From: Lingula anatina
Taxonomy: Eukaryota > Brachiopoda > Lingulata > Lingulida > Lingulidae
Length of the DNA: 64,000 bases
Direction: 5' to 3'
NCBI RefSeq assembly: GCF_001039355.2
Contig: NW_019775880.1
Location: forward strand, 231,844 to 295,843
The notes under the pieces were generated by a model. It did not search any database. It was given only the letters and a program-made list of their open reading frames with translations, and was not told the origin of the DNA. Each line of letters opens with the position of its first letter. Position 1 is the stretch's first letter. This document shows, one piece after another, positions 13,176 through 27,500 of this stretch. The position numbers and the translations under genes are program-made.

Positions 13176-14045
13176 TTATTGACGATGTCACCTGTTGTGC
13201 ATGATTAAAATTCAGTGTTGATTGACAGTGCTATTGTAGGCATGATTTATTATTGCATCAAAATTGACAAAATGAACCATTTTCTGCATTTTTATTTTCT
13301 GTTTTTGTCTGTACATTTGACAGCTTTGCTGCCTTGTTTCTAAATTGTTCACTGAACCAAAAATAGTTCTTACCATCAGTACCAGGGTAGTGAAATCTTG
13401 ATACATGCATTGTATAGTTTAGATAAATCACAGACTGTAACAGCTAGATCTAATGGACATCTAGCCCTAGAAATTTTCAGAATTTTTGTTAAATTGCAAA
13501 ACCTCAGTTGATAGTACAACAATTTACACGTCAGTCTTCTATTTCTAGGGGGATCCCTTGTGTGCAGCAAGCGATTGGATTACTATGATATTTAAAAATG
13601 AAAGAGCTTCAAGTCAACTAAATAAAGAAGTATTGTCAAAAATGCATTTAGAATGCTGAAGCTACAAAGACACTAAAATGAAGCGGTGCTAAAGAGATTA
13701 AATTTTGTGAAGAATCAAAAGCTGGACCATAGATAGTTAAAGTAGCTGATAATGGATCATCAACAGGTCTTTGCACAATTTTTTTCAAGATGACTATACT
13801 CTCTTGATAATGGACATTACATTATGTAACCATAATAAATTGTATTACAAACACTGGATTTATTGTTAGAACTTACTGTCAACCTGGTATACCTTAAAAC
13901 CCAAATTGTCAGTCAGGATGTAAGATGCCTTTGTAGTGGAGGTGGATCATTGTGATAACTGTGAATACCCCTTGATCTTTTTAGTAATGTGGCTCCCAGG
14001 TTAAGATCAGTCAATGTAAGTAACAATATTTGTGCTGTGCTTTAG

Positions 14046-14075
14046 AACTTGTCAACAAAAAAAGGAGTCGTTTGA
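14046..14075 (+). CDS. RAD54B: Possible terminal exon of RAD54B
   Basis: After the exon ending at 10832 in phase 0, the first acceptor I found that gives a short in-frame ending is GCTTTAG at 14045, adding NLSTKKGVV and a TGA. This would require an intron of about 3.2 kb filled with repeats. No homology supports the nine residues; the frame could also stop within an unrecognised nearer exon. Confidence 0.25.
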   Translation, partial: NLSTKKGVV

Positions 14076-14275
14076 TTGGGAAGTAAGTTTTATACATTAA
14101 CTTTATGAAATATAGTGATGCTAAAATGAACAGACAAATTTATGCCATAAGTGCATGTCCATACAGTTCAGTAAGAAAGAGTTTGATGCATCAAAATGTC
14201 TGCAGTATGCCACAAAATTAAAGTATTATATGTAATATACAAAAACTCCAGTATTATAAGAATTTATATAAATAA

Positions 14276-14420
14276 ACCTCGTCTAGTAAGGAGGCCCATG
14301 CCCTGGATGGGACTGGAGATGACGGTTGACTTGCTGAGAGCCATTCGGGACCGAGATGTGTGGATAGACATGATCGCCAACATTGAACAGCAGGGCACCG
14401 AATGATGATGATGATAACTT
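14276..14420 (+). mobile_element. Possible LINE 3'-end fragment
   Basis: A short reading frame around 14280-14405 ends in RDRDVWIDMIANIEQQGTE, followed by two stops in a GATGATGATGAT run. The pattern (a charged segment, DRDxW, a short Ile/Ala/Asn stretch, then a stop and simple repeat) resembles the extreme C-terminus of non-LTR retrotransposon polyproteins. Nothing of the reverse transcriptase is present upstream, consistent with 5' truncation. Recognition is by resemblance only. Confidence 0.4.
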
Positions 14421-14487
14421 TATCTGCCTTGTATTTTTAATGAGGAGAACATACTCGGACGACTTCAGTTTCGAAATATCTCACATT

Positions 14488-17354
14488 TTAAGTCTTATTC
14501 ACTGGTGATATTGCCTCGTGTAACTTTGTGATTGCTGTCTGAAGTAGCTGCTGCAACACATCATCCTCTTCACATTTAACTTCCTGAAAATTCATAAAAT
14601 ATACAATTAATACTAAAATGTAAATGCAATGTATATATCATTCACCATGGTGTCATCTGAACAATATTTCAAACTAAAAACTTGCAGTACCAAATATATT
14701 AAAAATATCTAGTATTATGCACATCTTGATCATTTCTATGCAGTCTTCTGGTTTGATGTATCCCATATGACCGAGAGAATCAACTCACTAAATTATCCAA
14801 GTTGACAGCTGCCACCTTTCCATCCACAGTGACGTCCATCTTATCTCCTTTCATGATCTGACTGAAGCAGTCTCTTCCAAACATTTCTTCTAGCATCTCC
14901 AGTACACACTCCTTAAAGTGGGCTTTGTCCACTTTCACAGCCGTGGGAACATCTAAAAATTCATCATAAACAAATTTGTTTAAGAGTCTGAATCATTAGT
15001 GTCACCTACAGCAACAGTGACATCAACACCTAGTGAAATTTCCATTTAGCAAATCAAGAGAAAACTTATTTCTACAGATATGTTATAATCTTTTGATGTA
15101 AAACCAAATGACTTTCAATTGTTTTTATGAAATGCTGCATTTTATAGACCAAAATGATGTTAAAGAAAGTGCAATATGTACAGTCTACTAAAATATTACA
15201 CTGATCTGCATACTTTTTTGAGGCATGGGGTCCCTCTCTGCCCTCAGTATCACACTCAGAACTGAATCTGCATACATGTCATTCAATGGGCTGGCTGTCC
15301 ACTGAAAATAAGGACAAATGGCATAGATTCTTGTATGTGAAATAGAATCACTTCTATAAACAGAGAACTTACATTTGTGGTTGGTGATATCAATACTACC
15401 AGGGGAAAACATTTCATCTTACAATCTACATTTCTAAGATACACTTTAGTGGCAAATTTGTCACAAATGTAATACAAGAGACATCAAAACAGTTTCACAT
15501 GGAATGCATTTTAAAACAGGTATGAGGTATAAAACTATTATCAAGTCATCATAGTTACCTCTAACACCACCATTCTTTGCTCAAACACCACATTGATGAC
15601 TTTGAAGACCTGCAGTGTAGGTTTGTCTATACTATGGACCTGTTCTACATCCCCAGACAACTGAGTGAGGTAATAGCGAAGAAGAGGAAGGCTGCCAGTA
15701 TATGGCACGCTCATTCTCTGCGTAACCACACTCATGGCTAGCTCAGTGTAGTCTGAAGATTAAAAAAAAAAGATACATTGAGTAAAATAAAACAATATCT
15801 TTAACACTGATTTGGCCTTTTCAAACACAAACCTGAATAGGTAAGATAAACAAGGCACACTTACTATGTAAATCTGATGGTGCCATGATGTGATAGTTGA
15901 AGTTTCTCTTCACAAGAATGCCAGATATTTTCTGTCCTTGTGTAGGTTTTGATGAAGCTAAACTGCCAACAACCTTTGGGAATAAAAGTTGTGTAGTTGC
16001 AATAAATGTTACAAAGCAATTTGGCATTATTAGTCTTACTGCTGTGGTTTTATTATAAGTCCAATAATAATGCTTATTAACAGATTTCCTTAAAAAAAAT
16101 TTGAAGGAAAATATATTTTCACCTCTTGAAACTTAAATAAATGGGGATGTCTAAAGACCTTACCTTTGCCATTTTCTCTCCCCTGAAGTAAAGCTCCACA
16201 GTCTGTGTGTTTCTAGGATTGTACACCTCTATGTTATACTCTGTATCATATTCATACTCTCTCATCAATGCTGCCTTTAGACGTCCCATCTCATTTGCTT
16301 CTCCATGCACTAAGACCTAGGATTAGAAAAAATACCATGTATAGGCATCCCGGTACTGGATTTGTGGATTAATCTTAAATAATAAGAATACTGATTCTGA
16401 GAAGCAAGCTTTCCCCAGCATCCTTCTATTATTTTTTGTTTGTTCTTAAGACCCTTACAAACATATCAAAAGAGCAGTTTAAAAATATTATCTGCAGGAA
16501 TTTTAATAAGCATTATACTTTTTGGTACGTTCTTTCACTGTTCTCTACGCAGAGACAAGGCAAACCACTAGACAAAATATCATGTCAAAGAGGAAGAAAT
16601 TGGACAAATTGAAAGAAGTTCACTCTTAAAATTGCTTTAAACAGAGCAACGAAAGATTCAGGCTTACAATATGAGGTGGCTTGAGTATCCTTATGAATTC
16701 ACTGGTCTGTTTATAGTCTGTGTGGGCAGAGAAGGAAATGTAGTCCACTGAACATTTGAGAGGCAGCTTGTTGCCTGACATGGTGATTACCTCATCAGGT
16801 TCAGAGAGAATGTGCTGAAAATATGGATTAAACCAAAAAATAAGCATGTCAGAGAGAATGTGCTGAAAATATGGTTTAAACCAAAAAATGAAGCATGTTA
16901 TCCTATTCTCAAATCCTAAATGGCACTGTGGTATAAAGCAAAGTATTACACACATTCAAAAATCTGTTTCAAGAAAGAAAAAAAAATCCAAAAATATCAC
17001 AGTTATATTTTCTGAGCATATTTCACAAACACTGAGAAAGGTTACTTATGCACAAGTGTAAGAGCTAAGGTTTAACTTCAATAAACGAATGCTGTTCTTC
17101 TTCTCAGCAGCCATAAACACATTCCATAATAAGATAATTTAATTTGAGATGTTCATCAACTAAATTTTATTATACGAGTGTAAAATCAGCTTTACCTTAG
17201 CAAGTGTTCCTTCCACACAGTAGCCAGCAATGATGACCCCATTCCTCTTGTCAGTGCACCAGCTCTCAAAGAGCTCCCTTGACAAGCCACTCTGCATCAT
17301 ACCAGGGCTGGCCAGAACTATGGAGGGACCAATGTCTTCAAAGTGGTCCATACT
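14488..17354 (-). CDS. CPSF3: CPSF3 (CPSF73) exons 10-17, C-terminal half
   Basis: CPSF73 is the zinc-dependent endonuclease that cuts pre-mRNA ahead of polyadenylation in the CPSF complex. These minus-strand exons encode its second half: 17354-17196, 16814-16668, 16316-16164, 15973-15865, 15752-15559, 15301-15214, 14952-14789, 14583-14488 (stop TAA). All phases match. Visible features are [14 protein letters not shown] of the beta-CASP region, [13 protein letters not shown] with the metal-ligand His, and [10 protein letters not shown] with the last catalytic His, followed by the C-terminal dimerisation region ending [10 protein letters not shown]. The first exon here starts [11 protein letters not shown], which in CPSF3 directly follows HISNLK. 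That preceding exon is found at 21142 on the opposite strand, so this half is separated from the first half by an inversion. The full joined product is 688 aa, against 684 in human. Confidence 0.95.
16802..16897 (-). repeat. 48-bp tandem duplication spanning a CPSF3 splice acceptor
   Basis: CAGAGAGAATGTGCTGAAAA occurs at 16802 and again at 16850, and the following bases are near-identical. On the coding strand this duplicates the end of the intron and the first bases of exon 11 (HILS). The spacing is exactly 48 nt and the upstream copy is open in frame, so use of the distal acceptor would add 16 residues before HILSEP. Confidence 0.9.
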
Positions 17355-17639
17355 CTGAAGTATAGAAAGAACATTGCAGAACAATATTGTACCTTTTCAT
17401 GCTTTATGCCTCTGCATATGGATATTCCTAAATAGACAGCTTCAAGTTTTTAGCCATGTGGTGATGTATATAAATGTAATGCTTTTACAATTCTGGAAAA
17501 ATGTAATCCCAGGCCTACATCTTACACATTATATATATATATTATATAATGAAGGAAAAAATCAAATTGCCTTCATAAAAATAATCTGATCAATCTGGTT
17601 TTCAAACAAAGCCACTCAAAAATTTTCAGTAAAACAAAA

Positions 17640-17898
17640 TACTGTTTGGCAGTTATGGGTGAACAACAGCCGTTTAGGATGTTGACATCACACTGGCTGT
17701 AATAACCGGTCGGTGGTTATACACTTTCTTTAAGTTACTTTTTCACCAATAAGTCAGCCGAGACAGGCAGGAATAGTTTTCTGTTACATGGTTTATTCAA
17801 GCGCCTGAAGACTCAGGTCTCTTCTACCGTATCTATAACTATCTCTAACTCTCTCAGTCTGTAAGTCTTCTCTCAGTGGCTAAGTCACTGCCTTTATA
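17640..17898. other. Repeat-like end of contig left of single N
   Basis: The stretch has words such as GTTTATTCAAGCGCCTGAAG and serial CTCTAACT/CTCTCAGT motifs, unlike the flanking CPSF3 intron, and stops at the isolated N at 17899. It may be a piece of a long terminal repeat or other transposon, but no matching second copy was seen in this window. Confidence 0.35.
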
Positions 17899-17899
17899 N
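17899..17899. other. Single N: probable contig join (left edge of flipped segment)
   Basis: An isolated N interrupts CCTTTATANACCCC. It lies between CPSF3 exon 10 (minus strand, 17354) and exon 2 (plus strand, 17985). It is the left boundary of the segment whose orientation is inconsistent with the rest of CPSF3, so it most likely marks a gap of unknown size. Confidence 0.75.
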
Positions 17900-17984
17900 A
17901 CCCCAGCTGAAGTATTGACTGTGCATAGCACTACTGCCTGTTATGTTGTTAAATGACTATAAATTTAATCTTTACACTTTCCAG

Positions 17985-21142
<3,158 letters not shown>

Positions 21143-21225
21143 GTACTGCAGTTTTTCATGTTCAGACACTTTATGTGTCTCTTATTGTATATTCTAATCA
21201 CTGTGTCTGTCCACATTGACGCCAT

Positions 21226-21428
21226 GTAGTGATCCGTTAATTAGAACTGAGTCTTCTAAATTTGCATACATCAGATATGTATATATTTGTACATTTTAAA
21301 TTAACTTCTCTTAAACTGCCATGCAACATGTCATGTCTAAGTATATTTGAGTAATTAAAACGTACAAATATATACATATCTGATGTATGCAAATTTAGAA
21401 GACTCAGTTCTAATTAACGGATCACTAC
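21226..21428. mobile_element. Foldback element, about 203 bp
   Basis: GTAGTGATCCGTTAATTAGA at 21226 is repeated in inverted orientation, ending GGATCACTAC at 21428. The arms of about 75 bp are nearly identical through TTCTAAATTTGCATACATCA and ATATGTATATATTTGTAC, with a short central loop. It lies 84 bp after the donor of CPSF3 exon 9. Structure is that of a non-autonomous DNA transposon. Confidence 0.8.
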
Positions 21429-21499
21429 ACATATGTTGTGAACCGTCTAAAATGACTTTAACTTTAATTTATAACTGTACTGAATTCCAGTGTATCAAT

Positions 21500-23231
21500 T
21501 TCCATTAACGAATTAACTAATCTATGGGCTCCGACATGACTCCAGATTCGACTCAGTCTTTCACTTTACGTGCACAGAGAAGCATAACAGAACAACCTCA
21601 CATCTTCAGTCTCAGATCAAAAGTCTCTTTATTATGGGCAAGTTTCAAGTTATATACAGATTATCTACAGGGAATCTATGTGTACATGTGGCTGCTTCTT
21701 ATTTACATACGTGTACATGTGGCTGCTACTTATTTACATACTAATTGTTGTGCAATATTAACAGGTGATATGCATCTGTCTCAAGCATAGGCCTACCTAT
21801 GGGCCTTTACAGAAAATAATATTTAAATGTATACAGGACAGACGCAAATTAGATAATAACATGTTGATTAACTATGACTACACAATGTGGAATTTATGCA
21901 GGATTCCACACGCCTTCCCCTCTTTATAAAAAATAATGGTACATTATTTTAAAATGACATCAACATGAACAACCTGTATTCCCAGAATATAAAAATCCTT
22001 TTAATTAAACCCATTTAAACAGTTGTGCCAAATTTTAAATTTAATCTGTAATACTTGATCTGTAAACATGAATCCTACAAAACAAATTTTACCTTTTCCT
22101 GAGGATTAAAATTAAACATCATATTCAACCTAGATACTCTCGCAACAATCACAACAATGGAATAATGATAATTATTATGATATTAACACCGTTTTATGCC
22201 CAATTCCGTCCTTATAAATTTTATATAGGATACTTCATAAAATTATATTTTACCAAATATATGTATTCAATTATTATTATTATATCCCAATAATCATTTG
22301 CTTTTAAACAAATTACACTTATGACATATACATATTAATGAATGCTCCACTTATAACACGTCATATACAATACTCTGGAATGATACGCAGATCTTCAACA
22401 GATTTTGTTTTTCATTCTGTTAGGGTGTCCAGTTCACCCAACCTCTACCAGGAAGACCTGGCAGAGTAACCGGATTAGTCGCCGGACTACTCGACTCTTC
22501 TTCTGTAATATGCACTTTTTCGCTGATTTAAAAGTTCGGTATCCGGACTGTTTCAGGGTCTTGTGATGTGGTGTGGGTGTGGCAGTCTTTTCCTTCCAGG
22601 ACCGTTACGTATCATAGAACTGGACCCTGATCCAGGGTTACAGTGTCGCAGACCTTGACGCTGAAAGAGACCCTTGCCACCAAAACCCATGCAAAAGATT
22701 GCAATAAGGACACACCGACACCAAATCCGAAACCGAAGAAACCGATCCCGACAAAAACAATATCCATTACAAATAAATTGTGGTTAATCTAATCCTAACA
22801 TAGGCATCTATAGATAATCAGTCGTCTCGTCTAGAGGAAAAAAAATTGGAATCATTAATATAACATACATTGTAAAATAGGATTTTCCACATATTTCATC
22901 TTTTTTTTTCAATTCGGGGCTGTGGTTCTCCGGAGTGAGGCTCGTCTCACCTAAAGGAAAAAATTAAAGGCTTTAATAAAAAATAAAACATTCAAAAATC
23001 AATATCCAGCACTGCCGGACCTACAATTATCGTTCTGACCTGCACTTGCTAGGCCAAATAAAATAAATTTCCTCAAAATTTGTAGGTCTTATGTGTCTTT
23101 TATAGTACACCCATACATTTATTAAACATTAAAATATAATCTCATGGACACTCTTCACATCTTGTTTTGAAGTTCCCTTCACTTCTCGACTTTTCCGTCT
23201 GGAAAATACAAAGAAAAATACATGTTCATAT
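21500..23231. other. Repeat-derived intronic region at right end of flipped segment
   Basis: About 1.7 kb without recognisable exons. It contains direct repeats (ACATGTGGCTGCT twice, near 21.68 and 21.72 kb), an alternating AT-rich and GC-richer texture, and words such as GGCAGAGTAACCGGATTAG that look like part of a retroelement non-coding region. After correcting the orientation of the segment this would be intron 9 of CPSF3. I cannot name the family. Confidence 0.35.
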
Positions 23232-23232
23232 N
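23232..23232. other. Single N: probable contig join (right edge of flipped segment)
   Basis: An isolated N in TTCATATNTGTGG lies between plus-strand CPSF3 exon 9 (21142) and minus-strand exon 1 (23936-24006). It is the right boundary of the segment that must be flipped to restore the gene. Confidence 0.75.
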
Positions 23233-23540
23233 TGTGGAATTTCCAACTATTACCGTATTTTACTATTTTATATGGGAGGACGGTTGTGGTCGGTTGTGCT
23301 AGGTTGAGGCATTTTCTCTACTTCTATGGTTGAGGACGGTGTACACTGCCACAGCCTCGTTGTGGAATCACCGCCACAGCCTCGTTGCGGAATCCACCTT
23401 GAAAATGGCGACCTTGACCCGATTACTACCTCGAAGGGTGTACCACCAGAAAATTCAATAAAACTTCTTTCTGGTATAAAAGTAAGTTTATTTTTACTAT
23501 GCAAAACCCAAGTGCGATCTCATAGAGGTTTGCCATGCGT

Positions 23541-23600
23541 CCATTTCGGTCCATTTCGGCCCATTTCAGTCCATTTCTATCCATTTCTATCCATTTCTAT
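23541..23600. repeat. 10-bp minisatellite CCATTTCNNT x6
   Basis: Six contiguous decamers (CCATTTCGGT, CCATTTCGGC, CCATTTCAGT, then CCATTTCTAT three times) lie in CPSF3 intron 1. The left copies differ while the right three are identical, as expected from recent expansion at one end. A C10 run follows at about 23630. Confidence 0.9.
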
Positions 23601-23935
23601 GTTTTAAAGGACCGCTTCAGCTGTACTAACCCCCCCCCCCTTCCCAATACTACCATTCGCTATAAGTACATTATGTAGCTGTGAACAGATAACATATTTG
23701 AGTTCAGATATCACTGGAAACTCTTTTTTCAGGATGCATATGCTGTTTCTGGTACTCTGAACAATGGAAATGGCAGAGGCATAACAAGGTAACCTCAACT
23801 TGTTCAAGACCTCGCTGTAAAACTCCCGGTGCAGTCGAAATTCATATGACTACCGAGCAAAAAGTACAATTTGCAGAATGGTATAAATAATGCATATTTT
23901 TTCCAAGATCACTGGAATATCATCCAGTAACTTAC

Positions 23936-24006
23936 AAAGGTTTGATCACGAGCTGGTCGCTCTCTTCGGCGGGAACTTGAAAGTCGGCCCTTCTTTTTGC
24001 TGTCAT
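23936..24006 (-). CDS. CPSF3: CPSF3 (CPSF73) exon 1 with start codon
   Basis: Minus-strand ATG at 24006-24004 opens MTAKRRADFQVPAEESDQLV followed by IKP and two bases of a Leu codon, then a GTAAGT donor. Human CPSF3 begins MSAIPAEESDQLLIRPL, so the match PAEESDQLxIxPL fixes both the gene and the strand. It ends in phase 2, and the exon that completes it (GGAGCTGGTCAA, GAGQEVG) is at 17985 on the plus strand. The frame continues upstream without a stop, but the known N-terminus and the divergent neighbour favour this ATG. Confidence 0.93.
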
Positions 24007-24537
24007 GCTTCTAAACCGGAAACCACGCTTCATGCGCGTAGCATTCTGGGAAATAAACAATATGTCAGCGCCCATGACTAATGCGTAGCTCATGTGAGTT
24101 ATGACTTGAACCAAGGAGTTATAACAGATGTTATAACTCCTTGCTTGAACTATATTTTGATCGCTTCTCTGTTTTATCAACTCTTCTTTTGTAAATAATT
24201 AATTAAGTTAAGTAAAATAATGCACATCTTTATGGTTTAAACCAAAGTTCATCTTTATAGTAAAAGTATTAGCTAAAATTTTCTGACATTAAATTACTCT
24301 TAAGTTGGATTAATTGTACACGCTGATTGTTGATATTATTATTAATTTATACACCTCCTTGGAATTTCATCATGAAGCAACATGAACTGCGTTATCATTA
24401 AGATAAACTTAAAAATGGTTTTAGCAAACTTTTCTGTCGTTCTAACCGAAATGAAACAGTCTACAGAAAAATGTTTACTGATAATTGTTTAAATTGATGA
24501 TTATATTTCAGGTATTCAAGATGCATGTAATACATAT
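24007..24537. promoter_or_regulatory. Divergent promoter region between CPSF3 and MTRF1L, with a palindrome
   Basis: About 530 bp separate the CPSF3 start (minus) from the first in-frame MTRF1L ATG (plus), so the two genes are head-to-head and probably share regulatory DNA. The block at 24113-24142 is a perfect inverted repeat, AAGGAGTTATAACA-GA-TGTTATAACTCCTT. An AG acceptor near 24512 (ATATTTCAG) may join a non-coding first exon to MTRF1L. No TATA box is clearly placed. Confidence 0.5.
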
Positions 24538-27500
24538 ATGATGCTATCAAAAATAGACATGATGATATTAAGGAGAACTTTGGGTTCAAATTCACTTTTC
24601 TCACAGGACTTGGCTCTACGTTATATTTGCCCAGTTAAAGGTGTGGCGGTATTTTCAACTTGGAGTTCATTTTGTTTTGGAAAAGACTTGCCAAAGAGAG
24701 AAAGGAGATTGCAGATAAGAGAACCAAGGAAAGTTATATTTTCACAAAAACATTGGTCATGTCCACAAAAGCTTGATCAAAAGAGATGGCTCTCTTTAGG
24801 CACATACAGTGACAATGCCCAAAGCAAGATGTTTGCAAACAAATGCCTTTATCACGATTTTTCTGGTAAATGTGCATGTAACAGAACATATAAAATAAGA
24901 TTTGCTTTACATAAAAGGACCAATGTTATGTACAAAGATTCATTTTTTCAACAAGAAAGGAAATACAGCAAATCGAATCTATATTTACCACATTTAACAA
25001 GTGCTTCAATTTTAATGTCTTCAGTCAAGGCTAAGCAAAGTTATAATTGTCAACAAGAAAGAACAAAAATGAAGACTGCAAAAGATTTGTTTGGATTCTC
25101 TTTAAATGATAAAGAAGTAAGAAGAGTTTTAGAATGCACCTGCAGAGAATATGAGCAAAATGAGGAGGTGCTGGAAAAGAGCTATACCAATTTTGATTCT
25201 GGAGAAAAGAGAAATGCAAGAGAAAATCTTTTAAGGGAAGCTTCTCTAGTTGAGAAATACCTGGAATTTATAGAAAAAGAGAATGAATTGAAAGAAATGG
25301 ATAAAATGCTAAAAGGCAAGTTTAAATAAGTTTTGCATATTGATATAGTGCAGAAGATCAATTCTAAATAGCATACAAGTATACTATTACTTAATTTTTA
25401 TGTTGGTTATTTTTTGGAATCAAACTTTGTGCTAACATTGAAAGGGATTATGATGATTGTAAGGCACGTTTAGATTTTAATTGGAATGTGTTATAAAATA
25501 AATTGTTATTATAATTATTATGAATTTTGTGTTAAGTTAAATATTGGTGTTTCTTACAAAATTTTTTTAAAGAATTTATTTTTGTTTCTTCAATTCAGAA
25601 GATGGAAAAGAAGATAAAGATATAGCAAAGATGTTAAAAAAAGAAAAAGAAGAAAATCTGAAAGCTATGGATATACTTGAAAAGGAGGTAACTTTCAATT
25701 GGAAACTTAAGTACAAGTTAATAATGAAATGGTCAGTTAAATTGCTCTTAAATGTATTGAGGGTTGAAAAATGAAGGCTAATACATTTACTTATTTTGTG
25801 ATTTTCTGGAGGTTAAAGCATTTGCTATGTATAGCGATCTCTAGGAGCAAAATTTGATTAGACTTTAATGAGTTTCAATAAAAAAGTCACCATGATAATT
25901 AAACATGAATTTATGTTTATTGTGGTGTTAATTATAGTTTTAAACTTCACACCAAAACCTCTGTGGATTAATGTGGAGATCACAGTGCCATACTAATATT
26001 TATATAGCACATTACATATGCTGGACATCAAGTCATAACTTTTTACAAATAAATATCCTTTCTGTTTCAGATACTGACACTATTGGTTCCACCAAACACT
26101 GGTCCCACTGACGACTGTGATGTAATAATGGAGTTCAGTTCAGGGGCTGGTGGACAAGAGGCCATGTTGTTTTGTGCAGAAATTTTTAGTATGTATCAGA
26201 GATATGCTGCATACAAAGGATGGATATTTGACATCATACGCTATGAGACCCAGCAGTCTTCCTCTTCTGTTGTATTGAGTAAAGCTAGTGTGGCTGTGTC
26301 AGGCCCTGGTGTGTATAGATGTTTGAAATATGAAGGTGGGGTGCACAGAGTGCAGAGGATTCCTCTCACTGAGAAAGGAAGTCGGATTCACACCAGCACC
26401 ATGTCTGTTGCTGTTCTGCCACAGCCCTCAGATGTAAGTATAGAACTGTTGAGTGCACCCAGTGTTCCTTCCATTTCTTCATATATATGTACCTTGCCAT
26501 ACTTATTTACCAAATATGTCATACACTATTTTTGTTAATATAACTAGGTAACATAGGTATGCGAGCCCTTACTCATACTCATATTTCCAGTCCCGCAAGC
26601 CCACAGGCACATTGATTTATGTTTCTGCCCTCATTAAGTCTTCACATAGTGTATGCCTCTCAGAAAGCAGTTTCAACACATGGAAAAACCAGGCAGAAAC
26701 CTTGCTGCTGTATTCTGTTTCCTTTTGTCCAGTCACTCAGCATAATTAACTTTTTTCAGCTGCATTTTATGTAATAATGTAAAAAAAAGTACGACAAATA
26801 TTGAGGAGAATCATAGAAATAACAATAGTTCAAAATGTTACAGTTTGGTTAAATGGTGTATTCATTTCAACATGCTAAAACATTGACAGTTCTGAGTAAA
26901 ACATTTCATGCTGTCATGTACTTGTATTGTGTCCACTTCAGTGTTTTCTCTTTATATGTATGGAATTTAAATATATGGAATTTACAAGGTTAAAGTTTTG
27001 ATATTTTACCCCTTACATTTCAGATTGATGTGCAGTTGAACTCTTCTGACTTGGAGATCCAGACAATGCATGCTTCAGGTCCTGGAGGACAGCATGTCAA
27101 TAAGACAGAAAGTGCTGTAAGAATAAAACACATACCAACTGGTAAAGTACCTGTACATCACTTCATATTTGGATTTCAAAGTTAGAATATCAGTTCTTTG
27201 TTTTAGATTTGTACTCTAAATAAAATGGGACATGGATCTATTAGCAGTTCGTTCATTGTTTGCTGCATTGTTTGCTTGTTTGGCTAGTAGATGACACATT
27301 TGAAAACGTCCCCCAAGGCAGTGAATTTAGTTTGAATCAAGTGAGATTTTGCAAGATTTGGCCAAGAATTCACTCAAAAGTCATGGCAGATGATCCAGAT
27401 TTTTCTTATTTTCATCATCATACTTATAGGCCTGGTAGTCAGTTCCCAGCGGGAGCGAAACCAACATCAAAATCAAAGCCTAGCGTTGAAGATGCTAAGA

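Noticed and set aside
24538-25329. Stand-alone 263-aa gene
   Set aside because: The frame continues into release-factor exons through a GC-AG intron, and the stop lies just past that donor.
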